From Tamarix chinensis (Eukaryota > Streptophyta > Magnoliopsida > Caryophyllales > Tamaricaceae): 64,000 bases of DNA. Made by a program: the position numbers and the translations under genes. Under the pieces are notes generated by a model that ran no database searches, had not been told where the DNA came from, and saw nothing but the letters and a program-made list of their open reading frames with translations. Positions 48,381-60,239 of this stretch are shown here, piece by piece (within the stretch, counting starts at the first letter, position 1; each line of letters begins with the position of its first letter). The stretch spans positions 22,308,693 through 22,372,692 of the forward strand of contig CM060174.1 of the NCBI GenBank assembly GCA_030549775.1, read 5' to 3'.

Positions 48381-49198
48381 TAATACAAGAGAATCTATGG
48401 ATTCTCAATATAATAAGGTTTTAGCATACTTAGTAATGGAGCACATTACAATTTTATTTCTTTAATGATAATATGAATAACCTTAACAAGTGTACTTTGA
48501 GCAAGTCTTGCAGGTATGTAACATGTTTGCAAAGAGAAGATTTAGACACTTCAGAATGTCAAATACTTAAGCTTTAATATGTTACAAGTTATTAAAATCC
48601 AAAGGGAGCTATTACACATGAAAGTCAAACTTACAAGTCAAGAAGACATGGTTATCATTCTTATGTAAATTAGAGCTTTTGTTAGTTGTTTTCATGTAAT
48701 AATTAGCAATGTTTGTTTATAAAAAATTTTCATTTAATTCATATACTATATAGGTCAACGATATGTTGCTATTACTAGTTAGTGTGCTAGTTATCCATGT
48801 TTGTACTACCTTATCTACCTTAGTATACTATTTAGCGAACTATGACTACCTATATAAGACATGGTAGACATCTAGTAAGATAGAGGAGTTGATTATATTA
48901 AATCTCATAAAAGTGTTACATTTAGCTATCTTTTCTCTCATTTGTGAGTGAAATTTCTAACTAAGATTTCTTAGTGTAATCTTCGATAGAGTAATTTGAA
49001 TGTGTTATTGGAGAAACATCTAGAGTTATCTTCTTATTGAATTATTTTTTAAAATATTGATTAAAGATATATACCATTCTTTAAATCTTGTATGAATATT
49101 GTTAAAGATTCACCTTACTCTTCCTCATCTTCAAACCACCAACCCTATTTTCGTCTTCTAACCTTTGAATCTTCATTCTCTTAAGAAGATTCACACCA
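48381..49198 (+). repeat. Element B 5' LTR
   Basis: 818 bp. The start TAATACAAGAGAATC is a decayed TGATGCAAGAGCATC, and the end is GATTCACACCA. CCTATATAAG at about 48,850 is the likely TATA region. The sequence aligns along its whole length with both LTRs of element A. Confidence 0.9.
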
Positions 49199-49202
49199 TT
49201 TT

Positions 49203-49218
49203 TGGTATCAATGCTAGG
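49203..49218 (+). promoter_or_regulatory. Primer-binding site (initiator Met tRNA type)
   Basis: TGGTATCAATGCTAGG begins four bases after the LTR end and is near-identical to the plant Ty3/gypsy PBS TGGTATCAGAGC. It is where the tRNA primes first-strand cDNA synthesis. Element A has a more decayed copy at the same distance. Confidence 0.85.
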
Positions 49219-49926
49219 TTGGCTATTTTCTACATTCAAATAGACAACCTATCCTTCAATTTCACCTCTTTTATTCATCCACACAAACATGTAAAGCCTA
49301 ACCTTCTGAGCTTTTCTTTAAAATTCTCTTTAAATCTTTAAGCCCTCAAGTTAAATAAACTATACCTACTCATGATATTTGCCTCTAATTGCACTGAATA
49401 TATTTTGGGTAGTCAAACCCAACTTCATCCTTACTTCATCCATCTAATTTTGGAAACACAACCTCTTCAGTTTCTCCTTCTTTTTCCCAAGTTTATTCAA
49501 CACCTATTACATATCTTCAAACTCCATTTAAGTATTCTTGATCATCTTGATTCAAGCAATAAGAACTCCACACTTCCTTCAACACTATTCAAAATTACTT
49601 TAATGTTTAATCTCTTTTTCTTATCTTAGTATCATTCACTCACAAGAAGATTACTTGAACCATACATAAGGTTATAGTCAAATTCATTCACAATTGCATT
49701 TGTGATTTCACTTGTGTAAGATTCAACCATCTCCCTCCATTAAGAATCATTCATCATGCATCAAGAATTGGCGACAATCCTCTTAACCAAATCCTTTCAT
49801 TTACTACTTCATCTTCATGATCAAGAAGATTCCAAGATTCTTGAAGCTCCACCAACAAGCTATCAAGAACCAACATCAAGTAGCAAACTCAGCTTACCAA
49901 GGTTAATTTCAGCAAGAATAATAACT

Positions 49927-50340
49927 ATGGGTGATGAAGTATCCATGAAGGCTATGTTTGACACTATTCAACAACTTACAGCAAGTGTGATAAGGTTTGT
50001 AGAATGATCATAGATAGTGGTTCATGTACTAATGTTTCAAGTAAAATGATAGTTAAGAACTATATTTAGAGACTACGAATAATCCTAAACCATATTCATT
50101 AAAATGGCTAAATAAGTACAAAGATGCTAAAGTATATAAGAAAACCCTAATTACTTTTCATATTAGTGACTATTATGATGAACTATTAAGTGATGTATTA
50201 CCTATCGATGATTGTGACACTCTACTAGGAAGACTGTTGCAATATGATAGAAATGAAATTTATGATAGTGTAACTAATGAATATATTGTGCTCAAAGATA
50301 AAAATAAGTATAAATTGAAACTATCTCAATGTGATCATAT
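49927..50340 (+). pseudogene. Element B gag start fused to protease by deletion
   Basis: The frame opens at 49,927 (MGDEVSMKAMFDTIQQLTAS). After about 49,985 it jumps to text matching element A at about 33,180: a protease segment with MIIDSGSCTNVSSKM, keeping D-S-G. The later LSDVLPIDD and LLGRLLQYDRNEIYDS (to about 50,275) match the protease end. The bulk of gag, including the zinc knuckle, is gone. The junction shares GTG with both parental sequences. Confidence 0.85.
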
Positions 50341-50386
50341 GCAATTTATCGAGACTAATAAGAGTTGATTCTTATATGAAAATGAT

Positions 50387-51035
50387 ATGATTAATTTCAT
50401 TGAGGGAGAGGGTGTTTGCTATGCTTTGATAGTAAATGAATCTCAATTTGGGGAGAATAATTCTAACAATTCAAACCTTACGAGATTACTTAATGAATGT
50501 AATGATGTATTTCCTGATGACTTATCTCCTAAAATACCACATATCAAAGGCATAGAGCATGCTATAGATGTAATTCTAGGAACACCTTTACCTTATAAAG
50601 TTGTATATAGAATTAATCAAGAAGAAGCTAATGAATTATAAAGAAAAATACAACAACTAGAAGATAAAGGTTATATGAGAGAAATTCTAAGTCCTTCTTG
50701 TATACCTAACTTGTTAGTTCCTAAAAAAGATGGTATGTGGCACATATGTATAGATATTAGAACTATAAATAATATGACTATCAAGTATACATTCTTATAC
50801 CTAGACTTGATGACATGCTTGATGATCTTTTTTGTGCATGTGTGTTCTCCAAAAGTGATATAAGAAATGGTTATCATCAAATGAAAATTAGGAAAGGAGA
50901 TGAATGGAAGGGTGGCTTTAAAACTAAATATGGTCTTTATGAATAGGATGTTATTCCTTTCGGATTGTGTAATGCACTAAATACTTTCATGAGAATAATG
51001 AAAAAAATTATTCTTCCTTTCCTAGGTAAATTTAT
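50387..51035 (+). pseudogene. pol: Element B reverse transcriptase, 5' half
   Basis: The frame 50,387-50,641 gives the pre-RT linker (CNDVFPDDLSPKIPHIKGIEHAIDV, cited here in part by position) and LPYKVVYRINQEEANEL. The RT proper follows: [35 protein letters not shown] (to about 50,793), a one-base shift, then DDMLDDLF and [26 protein letters not shown]. It ends in LPFLGKFM at about 51,035, before the catalytic Y-x-D-D box. Palm motifs beyond this are absent. Confidence 0.9.
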
Positions 51036-51202
51036 GAATTTTGACTTGGTATATAAAGCATAGTATAATATTTTGTTGGTTTATGCAAGTGTTGGAGATG
51101 TTTAAGTGCAGAAAGTGAATTATGTGAGAAACATAAGGGACCTATATTTATTAACATAGACCATGCTTCTGAATGAAAATTTTGATGTGCGTTTTCATCA
51201 AA
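51036..51202 (+). other. Junction segment between RT fragment and LTR, shared with 61.77 kb
   Basis: About 167 bp beginning GAATTTTGACTTGGTAT. It does not continue the RT frame, but recurs at about 61,766-61,935 with roughly 80% identity by eye. No coding or LTR signal is seen in it. Confidence 0.8.
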
Positions 51203-53120
51203 TGTAATACCCTAACTCAAAATCCTTTAAAATATGTTTGAAATTATGTTGATATAAAACAAATTAGTTTTAGTTTTGAAATGGACTTAAATTCAAATAA
51301 AAATATTAATTCCAAGCATACCGATCGACTAGTTTACATAACTAATCAACTAGTGCACTGAGGAATTAACATTCTTGTACTCAACAAACTAGTTGACTGG
51401 TTTACCCAAACCCATCAAATGGTTCTCATGTAATATTAGATTCATTTCTTATTTTGATTCAAATTTCTCTCTAATGTTTATAAAAACTTCTTATTAAAGC
51501 CCAATTATTCTAATAAGCATGTTTTAGTGTTCAAGGGTTATTTTCACATTATTTAGATCACTGAATGATTTTACTTAGCTAAGTTTTTCTGAAAAAGCAC
51601 CTTTGAGGAAAAATTTACCTTTTCTCTTCTCTAACACCTCTCCCTCTCTCTTATGACAACTAGGGTTGGGAGATTGACTTTGTGCGCCATCTCCAAACTT
51701 ACTAGCCCACTACCATGCTCATTCCTAACTACACTAAACTCCCCACCACTTTACCAAGTCAGCCCTCACTTCTTGGTTGTCCACACTCAACCTTACCAGT
51801 CTCATCTCCCTCTTTCCTATGAATTTTGACCCAATCTTTCCTCTATACCTTTCATTTTTTAACCATTTTTGTTTCTCACTTATTGATCTATCTCTCTTCT
51901 CCATTCTCTTTATGCAAAATTTCTTCAAGTGTTAAGCATCCCCTAATTTTCCCTCTTCTCCTCTCTGTTATAATTTCTCCCTTCCTTGTGTGAGCATTGT
52001 GTTTAGTAAGGAGTATGTGCATATCTTTGAGATATAATATCATACTATGGTAGATCAGCATGGAATATGTCTCTATCTTAGGTGGTTGAGGTATCTTAGT
52101 ACAAGCCCCTAGCACTTTATATTATCCATTGCTTAGGTAAGTGTAGTATCCCAACTTTTTAGCCTTCGCAGTGAAAACGTTCAAGGTATGGTGGGTGAAG
52201 TATCCCAGTACAAGCCCCATTGGTGTATTCGACTATATATGGTGGGTGTAGTATCCCAATTTGTGGCAGGTGCACTCAATGTGTGGTGGGTCTGGTAGCT
52301 CTGAAGAAATCCCCTTCAATATATCCTGACATTATGTGATGGGTGTGATATGCCATTGTGATTATTTTATTCTACCATGACTTTTGTTCATTGTGGTGAA
52401 CTAGGTGTGGTTCAACAAACTATCTTATTAACCAAAAATTGTGTGGTCACTAGAGGAGTAATTCTAATATGGTTTATATTATATGAATTGCACATATTGA
52501 TAGTATTCCTATACCTCCATGATTTCCATACAAGCATGCCTGTTGTACTTGAGCTACACCAATATGATATCACCATGTTGTTATGTGATTTCAATGTGCT
52601 GCATGAGCCTTACTATGTTTTAGGTAATATGTTTTAACAATACTTCACCGTAATGATACAACACTTATGCAGCCATTGTGATGATTCGGCTTTATATGTG
52701 GGGAGCAAAGGATGATTTACAAGGTTATGACTAGTACTAATACTATACTTATGTGGTCACTGTGATGATCTGGCTTCTTATCTGGGGAGCATAGGATGAT
52801 TTGTGGGTTTATAACTCTTAAGTAGAGTATACTAAGGATGACAACATTAGCTATTAGTGGGATATTACTTGGGTTTAAAAGTTTATGATTATATATGAGA
52901 GTTAGGCTAAATGGTTAGAAGTAGTACTCCCACTACATTCGGAAGTTTTTACATTTCTAATTATTTAAACTCTTGGCTTAGTTTCCTGTATTTGGTTTTG
53001 TAAACTATCATACTCATTCTATCTATAATGTTGTTCTCACCCTTATTATCCTATATTATCACATTAATGTTATGAGCACGCATCCTTTTGTTCCTTATTC
53101 CTTTTTACCTTACATTAAGT
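51203..53120 (+). mobile_element. LTR (TGTAATACCC type), right end missing
   Basis: The start TGTAATACCCTAACTC at 51,203 is paralogous to 61,936. After it come CGATCGACTAGTT and AGTTGACTGGTTTACCC cores (51,320-51,425), then a CT-rich segment (51,630-51,980), the order also seen after 61,936. A block with GGTGGGTGTAGTATCCCAA recurs three times at about 52,140-52,330. No LTR end is found before the next LTR starts at 53,121. Confidence 0.65.
52665..52815 (+). repeat. 83-bp direct duplication
   Basis: Text beginning GTGATGATYYGGCTT and TGGGGAGCAWAGGATGATTT occurs at about 52,677 and again about 83 bp later, separated by TATGACTAGTACTAATACT-like filler. It is a local tandem duplication in the LTR. 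Confidence 0.75.
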
Positions 53121-55841
53121 GTAATACCTCGTTGTTAGAAACCCTAATTAAAACTAATAATTATGTGTGATTAGTTATAGTTATTATTTTAGAGGGTTAG
53201 TATTAAACGTGTTATTATTATTGTTGTTGTTGTTATCATTACGATGGTTTAGATATAAAAATAATTAGGTTAAAAAGTTAATAGAAATCAAACTATTAAT
53301 TTTAATCCTAGTTTATACCCTTAAATCTTAGCCTAATTATTTTATTAATAATCTCAACCTACAATGCAAAATAAATCTCAAAATTTTATTCCCGATTGCT
53401 TTATATTATTCTGTTCTATTAAACCTATCCCAATATCAATTATTTTTCCTAAATTATCTTTTGATCCAGCATTCTAATATACCCAAAATAAACCTAAAAT
53501 AAAATAAAAACAATTTTCCTACTCTATTGTCTAACCTTTCTGTCTCCCTCATTCCTTACTTTACTCAACCTATCACCTCACCTCCACCCTCTACATTTAT
53601 ATATACATATACACGCTACATATTTGCACACACTCTAACCTAACCCTCCTGTTCCTTTTGGTGCACCATTCCCCAAGCCTCCAACCAAACAAGCCCCTTC
53701 ATATACATACACACTACATACACTCTCACGCATGCAATACTCCAAACAACTCTCATAGCCCCTACTCCCCTCTCCCTATTTCGTTCGGTTTTTCCAACCA
53801 AATAGCCTCCGCATACACTCCATCATCCCAGCAACCCCTACTTCACCTCTCCCTGCCTTTCCTGTCCAGCCACAACCCCCCTATTTCTTTCAGCTAACCC
53901 CCTGAGAAGCTCACCAACATCACGCACGCATATAGCCATTACTCCCCTTCCCTACCGCATTTGTTTCCCATAAACTAGCCCTTCCCTTTCTCTATTTCAT
54001 TCTGATTTCCCAACACCTTCCCCCTTCATTCCTTTCAGCTCTCCCTCACCAACCAGCCTTCCCAAGCCCCCCAACAGTAGCACCACCCCAGCACCTGAAC
54101 ACATCACCACCGAGCCTAGCCACTACCGACTGTGCAAGTCCAGTAGTACCACCATCACCACTGACCAGCCTCCTTCCTGCACTGGCCAAGCTTTCCCCAT
54201 CACCTCCACCACTTTGCAGTGCCTGCACTTCTCGATTCAACCAGCCAACCACCATCCTACCAAGCTACCCAACAGCCTCCACCATCATCGCCTAGCCTAA
54301 CCATCACCTCCAACTCCGCTGACCACCACCTACTACTACCCTCTCCTTCCCCCTGCCTCACCTGGCTAACCCCTTACCCACCCAGTCCCTATCCCCTTTC
54401 TTTCACGCATGACTCACGCTGCATGCAGTGTGAGTTGTGTGCTATTTTAAGAAATTAGGTACATATTAAATGTAAGACTACATTAGTAATTTTAGAAAAA
54501 TGAATATTTTTATATTATAATTATTATTTTATCTTATATATATTAATTTGGTATTTGTGGTATTATTTTTAAGTATGAAAGTTGATCAGCAAAACCAAAT
54601 AGTTTTTAATGGATACTGCTATTTTTACATTTTTGCTGGAATTTAGGTAATCATTATACCCTAATAAAATGATAAATATTGTGTGATAGCATATTAGGAT
54701 TTTTGGTGTATGAAATATGTTAAACATGATTTATTTCAATATAATTATGTGTTAATTATTATTATCATTAAAATTGATAAAACAAGCATATCATCTGATG
54801 TAAAATATTCCAGGTACGAAATTATGATTAAAATGTTTCTAATGACCGAAAAATATTTTGTATGATAATTATGTATAAAATAATAGATTGAGCATGCTTA
54901 GATATAATTGTGGAATAATTATTATAGATGTGTGCTCTAAGGGCAATTTAGTCATTTTTGTGTATTATGATATTTATCCTAAAAACTATGTCCGATATGT
55001 ATTATCTATTGTTGATCATGCGATCATGTGTTGTGTACGTTTTAAAAGTGCATGATAGGGTTTTGGTATACAAGAACCTATGTAAGGAAAAAATAGTCTT
55101 TTAACATAGCTAATAGTTTAAATTTCATAATAAATAATTAGTTTATTTCATTTTAGCCTTTTTACAAAAAATTAATAAATAAAATGGATTTAGTATTTAA
55201 ATGGATGATAATCTAATAATTATTGGTCCCTGGGACATTTATGTCATTTGGACTTACTATGGCCAAACGTGAGTAATTGGACATAGGATGGCCTTAGACT
55301 TTTAATAGGTTAACTTTAGTGTTGACTTTGACCTTATTTTAGACCGTTAACCTTAGGATTGACTTGGATAATTAGAAATAAAGGAAAATGAATAAGTATG
55401 TAAATGAGAATATATGTGCAATGTGTGTTATCTGTGATCACTTTATAAAAATACTAATACGTAAAGTGGAAGACCTTGAGTTTGGGAATGGTTTCTTTCT
55501 AGGTAGGAGTCCTTGATTTGTTTGCTTTTCTAGTGTGCCGGTTATGCCCCATTAAGGCCTTAATCTACTCTATGGGTGACCTACAAGCACTATAGGGGGT
55601 ATCAATACTTAAGGATTAGGTTTCTAAGGTGAGGAGGATATTGTATGCCTTATGCATCAGTATAACCAGAGTGTTGTTATGCCTCTGAGTTGGATGGTTG
55701 GAGGGTACCGGGATGCCTTGTGCGCTGATATGACCGGTGTATTTTTATGTCTCTGAGTTATTATAGTATCCCCCTCAAGTAAATAAAAATGAAAATGATC
55801 TGATTAGATTGGAATGATTATTATTAGATATTGGATTGATT

Positions 55842-55935
55842 TCGGTAGTAGCCTTGTGCCTACCTGTAGTTTTGGTAGTAGTTTTTGCACTTACCTATGG
55901 TTTTGGTAGTAACCTTCATGCCTACCTATGTTGGT
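55842..55935 (+). repeat. 31-bp tandem repeat in element C LTR
   Basis: GGTAGTAG/GGTAGTAA starts at 55,844, 55,874 and 55,905, each followed by a TACCTRTRG segment. Confidence 0.8.
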
Positions 55936-55947
55936 ATTATATGTGTA

Positions 55948-56130
55948 AGTATACCTGTGATGCTATGAATTTTATTATACTATACCTATAAGTACACCTA
56001 TGACATTATATATTTTATTATACTATACTTGTATGTATACCAGTGATGTTATGTATTTCATATTACTATAACTGTAAATAAACCTGTGATGGTATGGATT
56101 TGTTATAGCCTACCTGTGAACATAACTGTG
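55948..56130 (+). repeat. 43-bp tandem repeat in element C LTR
   Basis: CCTGTGATG-like landmarks fall at 55,954, 55,997, 56,040 and 56,083, exactly 43 bp apart, with intervening TTTTATTATACTATAC text. A shortened unit follows at 56,113. Confidence 0.9.
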
Positions 56131-56965
56131 AATGTTATTATTGTTATACCAGGGATTGGGTTTTAATTATTACTTCTAAGAGCATCTCTAGTATGTTCAT
56201 CTGGTAAACTTTTAGTTGTTTTAGACAAATAAAAATGAGTAGTATGTGACCTTAATAGAATTTGACTGTCTAAATGATTATTGTATATCAATCCTCATAT
56301 GAATATTTAAATATCTTGTATATGTTAGTTTTATGCCTTGCATGTGTTCCATGCTAGTTTTTCATATTAGTTTGGTATAAAGGGTTATTCAATACCATAA
56401 TATTGACAAGTTCTGTTTCATGGTCCCCTGCCTATTCAACGGGTAGTCTTTACCTTGCAAGACCACATTAAGGGTAAGGTCTGATATCTTTAAATAGAGA
56501 GTTGAGAGTTAGGATTATCCAGTGTTCATCCCGACTTCTTTTGATCCAGATATTTTGTGGACTCTTAAGTCCGCTGCTATTTTCCTTTGTTATATTACAA
56601 CTCTATGCTTGATCTTTTTTATTTATCAGGATAATGTAATTTGTAATGAAATTTCTATCCTACCTTCATTATAATGTTATTTAAGTAAAGTAATGTTTTA
56701 GCCTTAGCACTTAACATAAGAACGGTTGAGGTTGCCAGACTTATACTGAGTGTGGTGGTAATACCCATTGATTTTGTAATAAATGCTTTTGTAAAAAAAA
56801 AATAGTAATAAAAATGAGGGTGTTACATCAAGCATGGGTTAGGTGATGATCACACCTCTCTCATGGTTGACATAGCGGTAACATTCCCTAAATTTATTTT
56901 TCTAATGATTATGCATTATCTTAAAAACAAAAATTTTTTGTTCGAAATTTAGGGGTGTTACAAGT

Positions 56966-56977
56966 TTGTATCAAAGC
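56966..56977 (+). promoter_or_regulatory. Element C primer-binding site
   Basis: TTGTATCAAAGC, two changes from the initiator-Met PBS TGGTATCAGAGC, starts four bases after the LTR end. Confidence 0.8.
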
Positions 56978-57229
56978 TTATATTTTTAAATCCTAATGTT
57001 GTTTTTATGAAAATGAATTTTTTTTAGATTATCCTAACTTGTGGAATCTAGTTTAGTTTATGAGCTAGCATTGGTTTGGGTTGGGAGTTGGCCTTAATTT
57101 TATAGAGGGATAAACTTCTAGTCTTATGTGCAATATGCTACCTTCATGTATACTGATGGTGTAGTTAGTATTCAATCCCTCTCTTAGGCCGCTTAGTATT
57201 ATAGGGTTTCAATGGTTTCCAATCACGGT

Positions 57230-58290
57230 CTCGTGCATTTTATGGAGATGGTTGGAGTGTTCTTGGTGTGGTAGATTCAACGTGAGCAAGCTCCCAAGCT
57301 ACCATTGCCACCTCCTTTTCTGATGTCGCCACTTGAAGATTGGATTTATTGTGTTAATCGTTATTATCCTTGGTCTTTGAAGCTTAGGCAAACCCAGGTA
57401 TGTTGGAGCATTGGCTGAGGGACTTTAAGAAGATCTTTCTGGCTAGTGGTTACCCAGAGAGTAGGCAGTTGGACATTGGGGTATTCCATTTGTAAGGTTG
57501 TGATGACAAATGGTGGAGAGTTTAGAAGCTGAGTGGATCCACTACAAACTAGTGGGAGACCTTTGTCGAGATGCTCAGGGCATAATTCTACCCTAGTCAC
57601 CTAAGGATGGCAAAGTACGATGAGTTCTTGGCTTTGCACCAAGGGACATCTTCAGTGGAGAAGTACTACAGTTATTACTTGCACCTAGTTTGCTTGGCCT
57701 TAGAGGTAGACACTAATGAGAGGATGAAGGTGCACCGATTCTAATTGGAATAGAGTTTGAGGCTCCAAGAGTTGCAAGTGGGGACTCTTATATAGGACCT
57801 GTAGGCTTTGTACAATTATGCTTTGGAGGCATCAGCGATTGCTCAGTTCTATAGTGCCTAGTCAGGGGCCAAGCAAAGGTTTGAGGGTGGTCGGTTCCAC
57901 GAGGAAGGGAAGAGGTTTCAAACCTGGAAGTTATTAGTTAGGAATAGTACCTCATTTTGGAGGGCATTTGAGTCAAATAGGTGTGAGGTGTTTCATTTAC
58001 CCATGGTATAGTAAGAATCACCTAGGAAAGGATTGTGCTGGGTAGCTGGTTCAATGTCGTGGTTGTGGCTAGTTAGTGAATTGTTGGTTCAAGTGTTATA
58101 CCATTGAGGGTAGTGTTCTGCAAGGCCGGGCACATTCAAAGAGTACAATGGCATAGATACCGTCAGTTTAGAGAGCTCAACCAACAGATAGTAAAGCTAG
58201 TAGAACATATCTATAGTAGAGGATGTAGAGGCCTCATGCTTTTCAGTAAGGGCAAGGCTTAGGTAGTTTTGCAAGACCACCTCTAGACAG
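57230..58290 (+). pseudogene. gag: Element C gag, degenerate
   Basis: Pieces in frame include WLRDFKKIFLASGYPESRQLDIGVFHL (about 57,410-57,490; cited in part), WETFVEMLRA, FYPSHLRMAKYDEFLALHQG (57,590-57,650), VEKYYSYYLHLVCLALE and LEASAIAQF. This follows the Tekay-type Gag order, in which an F-Y-P/R segment precedes a K-x-x-E-F-L-x-L-x-Q-G motif. A Cys-rich remnant near 58,050-58,095 (C-x-x-C, then N-C-W) is the likely zinc knuckle. Stops and shifts occur throughout. Codon composition is richer in GC than in elements A and B, suggesting less decay or a different lineage. Confidence 0.85.
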
Positions 58291-58300
58291 TCATCTAAAT

Positions 58301-58640
58301 GTGATGAGCCAGTCAGAGGCTGACATGCAAGTTGATGTCATCACAGATACATTCATGGTTTCTTCCCTTCCTACTTACATGTTTTTTGAATTCAGTGACT
58401 CACACTCCTTTATGTCTACTGCTTTTATATCTAGGTCGGCTATGATTCCTTTTGCTAGGATAGAAACTTCTACTGTTCTCCCATCAGAGGATAGACTTCC
58501 ATGTTGTTGTTAACAGGATCAAGCCTCTATTAGACCTCATAGAGTTTGAGCTTTGGGACTTCAACGTTATCCTTGGGATGGAAATGCTCACAAGGTATTG
58601 GGTCTTGATTGACTATGCATAGAAGCACGTGGTTCTTAAG
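58301..58640 (+). pseudogene. Element C aspartic protease, catalytic motif lost
   Basis: The frame 58,301-58,513 contains ADMQVDVITDTFMVSSLP, YMFFEFSDSHSFMSTAF. In functional relatives this position reads F-D-S-G-A-T-H-S-F; here the D-S-G triad has become E-F-S. A shift then leads to NRIKPLLDLIEFELWDFNVILGMEML (from about 58,512; cited in part), the usual protease C-terminal G-M-D-W-L region. Confidence 0.85.
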
Positions 58641-58769
58641 GGACCATAGGGTGTTATGGTCTTTTACTAGAGATTTAATCCTAGGCCCTCAATGAAGATG
58701 GTGTATGTAGTGGTGCTCAGTATGTTAATGAAGAAAGGGTACCCACTCTTCTTGTGTAATGTCTAGGAT

Positions 58770-59560
58770 ATGGACATCAAGGAGGCATTGATTGAGGTAA
58801 TTCTAGTAATGCGGGAGATTATGGATGTGTTTCCCAAGGAGATCCTGAGGATGCCTCTAGTGCATGAGATAGACTTCATGATAGACCTTCTACTAGGGAC
58901 ACAGCCTGTGTTGAAGGTGCCTTATCACCTGGTACCAACTGAGATGGTAGAGTTGCATAATCAATTGGAGGAGTTGCTAGAGAAGGGGTGCATTCGACCG
59001 AGTGTATCACCTTATGGTGCACCGGTCCTTTTTTTGAGGAAGAATGATACTAGGTTGAGTCTTTACATCGATTACCGTGGGTTGAACTAGGTTACAATGA
59101 AGAACTATTATCCTTTACCATGGATTGATGACCTCTTTGATTAGTTGCATGAGGCTATAGTGTTTTTGAAGATAGACCTCAGATCAGGGTATCATTAGCT
59201 GAGGATTGCCAAGAAAGACATACCGAAGATAGCTTTCAAGATGAGGTATGGCCATTATGAGTTCACTGAGATGTCCTTTCGACTCATGAATGTCCCAACA
59301 GTGTTCATGACTCTCATGAACCACATCTTCCAATAGTCTCTTGATCAATTTAATGAGGTCTCCATTGATAATATATTAGTTCACTCGCAGACTCGTGAGG
59401 AACATGAGCAACACCTTAAGCATGCTATGAAGTTGTTAAGGACCCATTAGTTATACGCCAAGCTCTCAAAGTGTGAGTTTTGGTTAGATGAGGTAGCTTT
59501 CCTCGGTCATGTCATCTCAAGGGAAGGTGTGTCAGTGGAACTTTGAAGATCTAATTAGTG
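58770..59560 (+). pseudogene. pol: Element C reverse transcriptase, degenerate
   Basis: The frame 58,770-59,090 spans VFPKEILRMPLVHEIDF, LLGTQPVLKVPYHLVPTEM, LLEKGCIRPSVSPYGAPVLF and SLYIDYRGLN. It continues in pieces as [36 protein letters not shown] and [11 protein letters not shown]. The polymerase box reads S-I-D-N (about 59,365-59,377) where I-D-D is required. [31 protein letters not shown] (to about 59,514) ends the recognisable part. The wording, especially RPSVSPWGAPVLF- and KCEFWLxxVxFLGH-type motifs, places it with Tekay/Del chromoviruses. Confidence 0.93.
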
Positions 59561-59619
59561 TCAAAGTAGGTTACACCTATAAATGTAAGTGAAATTTATA
59601 GTTTTCTAGGTTAGCAAGC

Positions 59620-60180
59620 TACTATAGATGATTCATCCAAGACTTTTCAAGGATCGCACGTTCTTTGACTACCTTATTGAAGAAGACAATGCACTTTCTT
59701 TGGCACAATAAATTCTTAGAGGTTTTTAATGAACTCAAGAGGAGATTAACTTTGGTTTCAATGCTTACCATACCATTGGGTATAAAGGGATTTGAGGTAT
59801 GTAGCGATGCATCTAATTTGGGTATAGGGTGAGTGTTAATGCATCATGGGTGGGTAGTGGCCTATACTTCTCACTAATTGAAGGACCATGAGTATAACTA
59901 TCCCATGCACGACCTTAAGCTAGTTGTGGTGGTTTTTTCTTTGAATATCTAGAGACATTACCTGTATGGAGTGCGGTGTAAGTTCTATATGAACCATAAG
60001 AGCCTTAAGTACATCTTCATGTAGCGAGAACTGAAAATGAGACAAAGGAGATGGCTGGAGTTGGTTAAGGATTGTGATTTGGAGTTGACTTACCACGAAG
60101 GTAAGACCAACATCATAGCAAATGCTCTCAGTAGAAAGACTTTGCATGCCTTGGGTTTGCCGATAGTGGCCGATTAGATC
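59620..60180 (+). pseudogene. pol: Element C RNase H, degenerate
   Basis: Pieces read VCSDASNLGIG (about 59,797-59,830), VVAYTSH and LKDHEYNYPMHDLKLVVVVFSL, then HYLYGVRCKFYMNHKSLKYIF (59,955-60,020; cited in part), RQRRWLELVKDCDLELTYHEGKTN and ANALSRK. The conserved T-D-H-K-S-L has become M-N-H-K-S-L, changing one catalytic Asp. Confidence 0.9.
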
Positions 60181-60239
60181 TAGCGAGATCTTTAGGAGTT
60201 GAGCATTAAGATCATTGGATTCGGGGATCTTGAGACAAG

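Larger units (their letters stand above)
48381..51035 (+). mobile_element. Element B: internally deleted CRM-like Ty3/gypsy element, truncated in RT
   Basis: A 5' LTR, PBS, leader, gag start, protease and RT follow in the order of element A, to which they are closely related. The internal region lacks about 1.2 kb (most of gag). It stops inside RT at about 51,035, where an unrelated sequence starts. No matching 3' LTR is seen downstream. Confidence 0.88.
53121..56962 (+). repeat. Element C 5' LTR, 3.84 kb
   Basis: The start is TGTAATACCTCG and the end is TAGGGGTGTTACA, followed four bases later by a primer-binding site. The length suits the very long LTRs of Tekay/Del chromoviruses. It contains a C-rich segment (53,530-54,400), which has overlapping Pro/Ser/Thr-rich frames on both strands that I read as untranslated leader, and two minisatellites. 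A second GAGGGTGTTACA at 56,818-56,829 suggests a small duplication or an alternative end. Confidence 0.8.

Noticed and set aside
54046..54255. Gly-rich minus-strand frame as a possible host gene exon
   Set aside because: Composition-driven; inside the C-rich LTR leader and without splice context.
53658..54458. Pro/Ser/Thr-rich frames and a Gly/Val-rich minus-strand frame
   Set aside because: They lie in the C-rich leader of the element C LTR, and the opposite strand is open only because of base composition.
57364..57600. Minus-strand 78-codon frame in element C
   Set aside because: Shadow of the element C gag on the plus strand.
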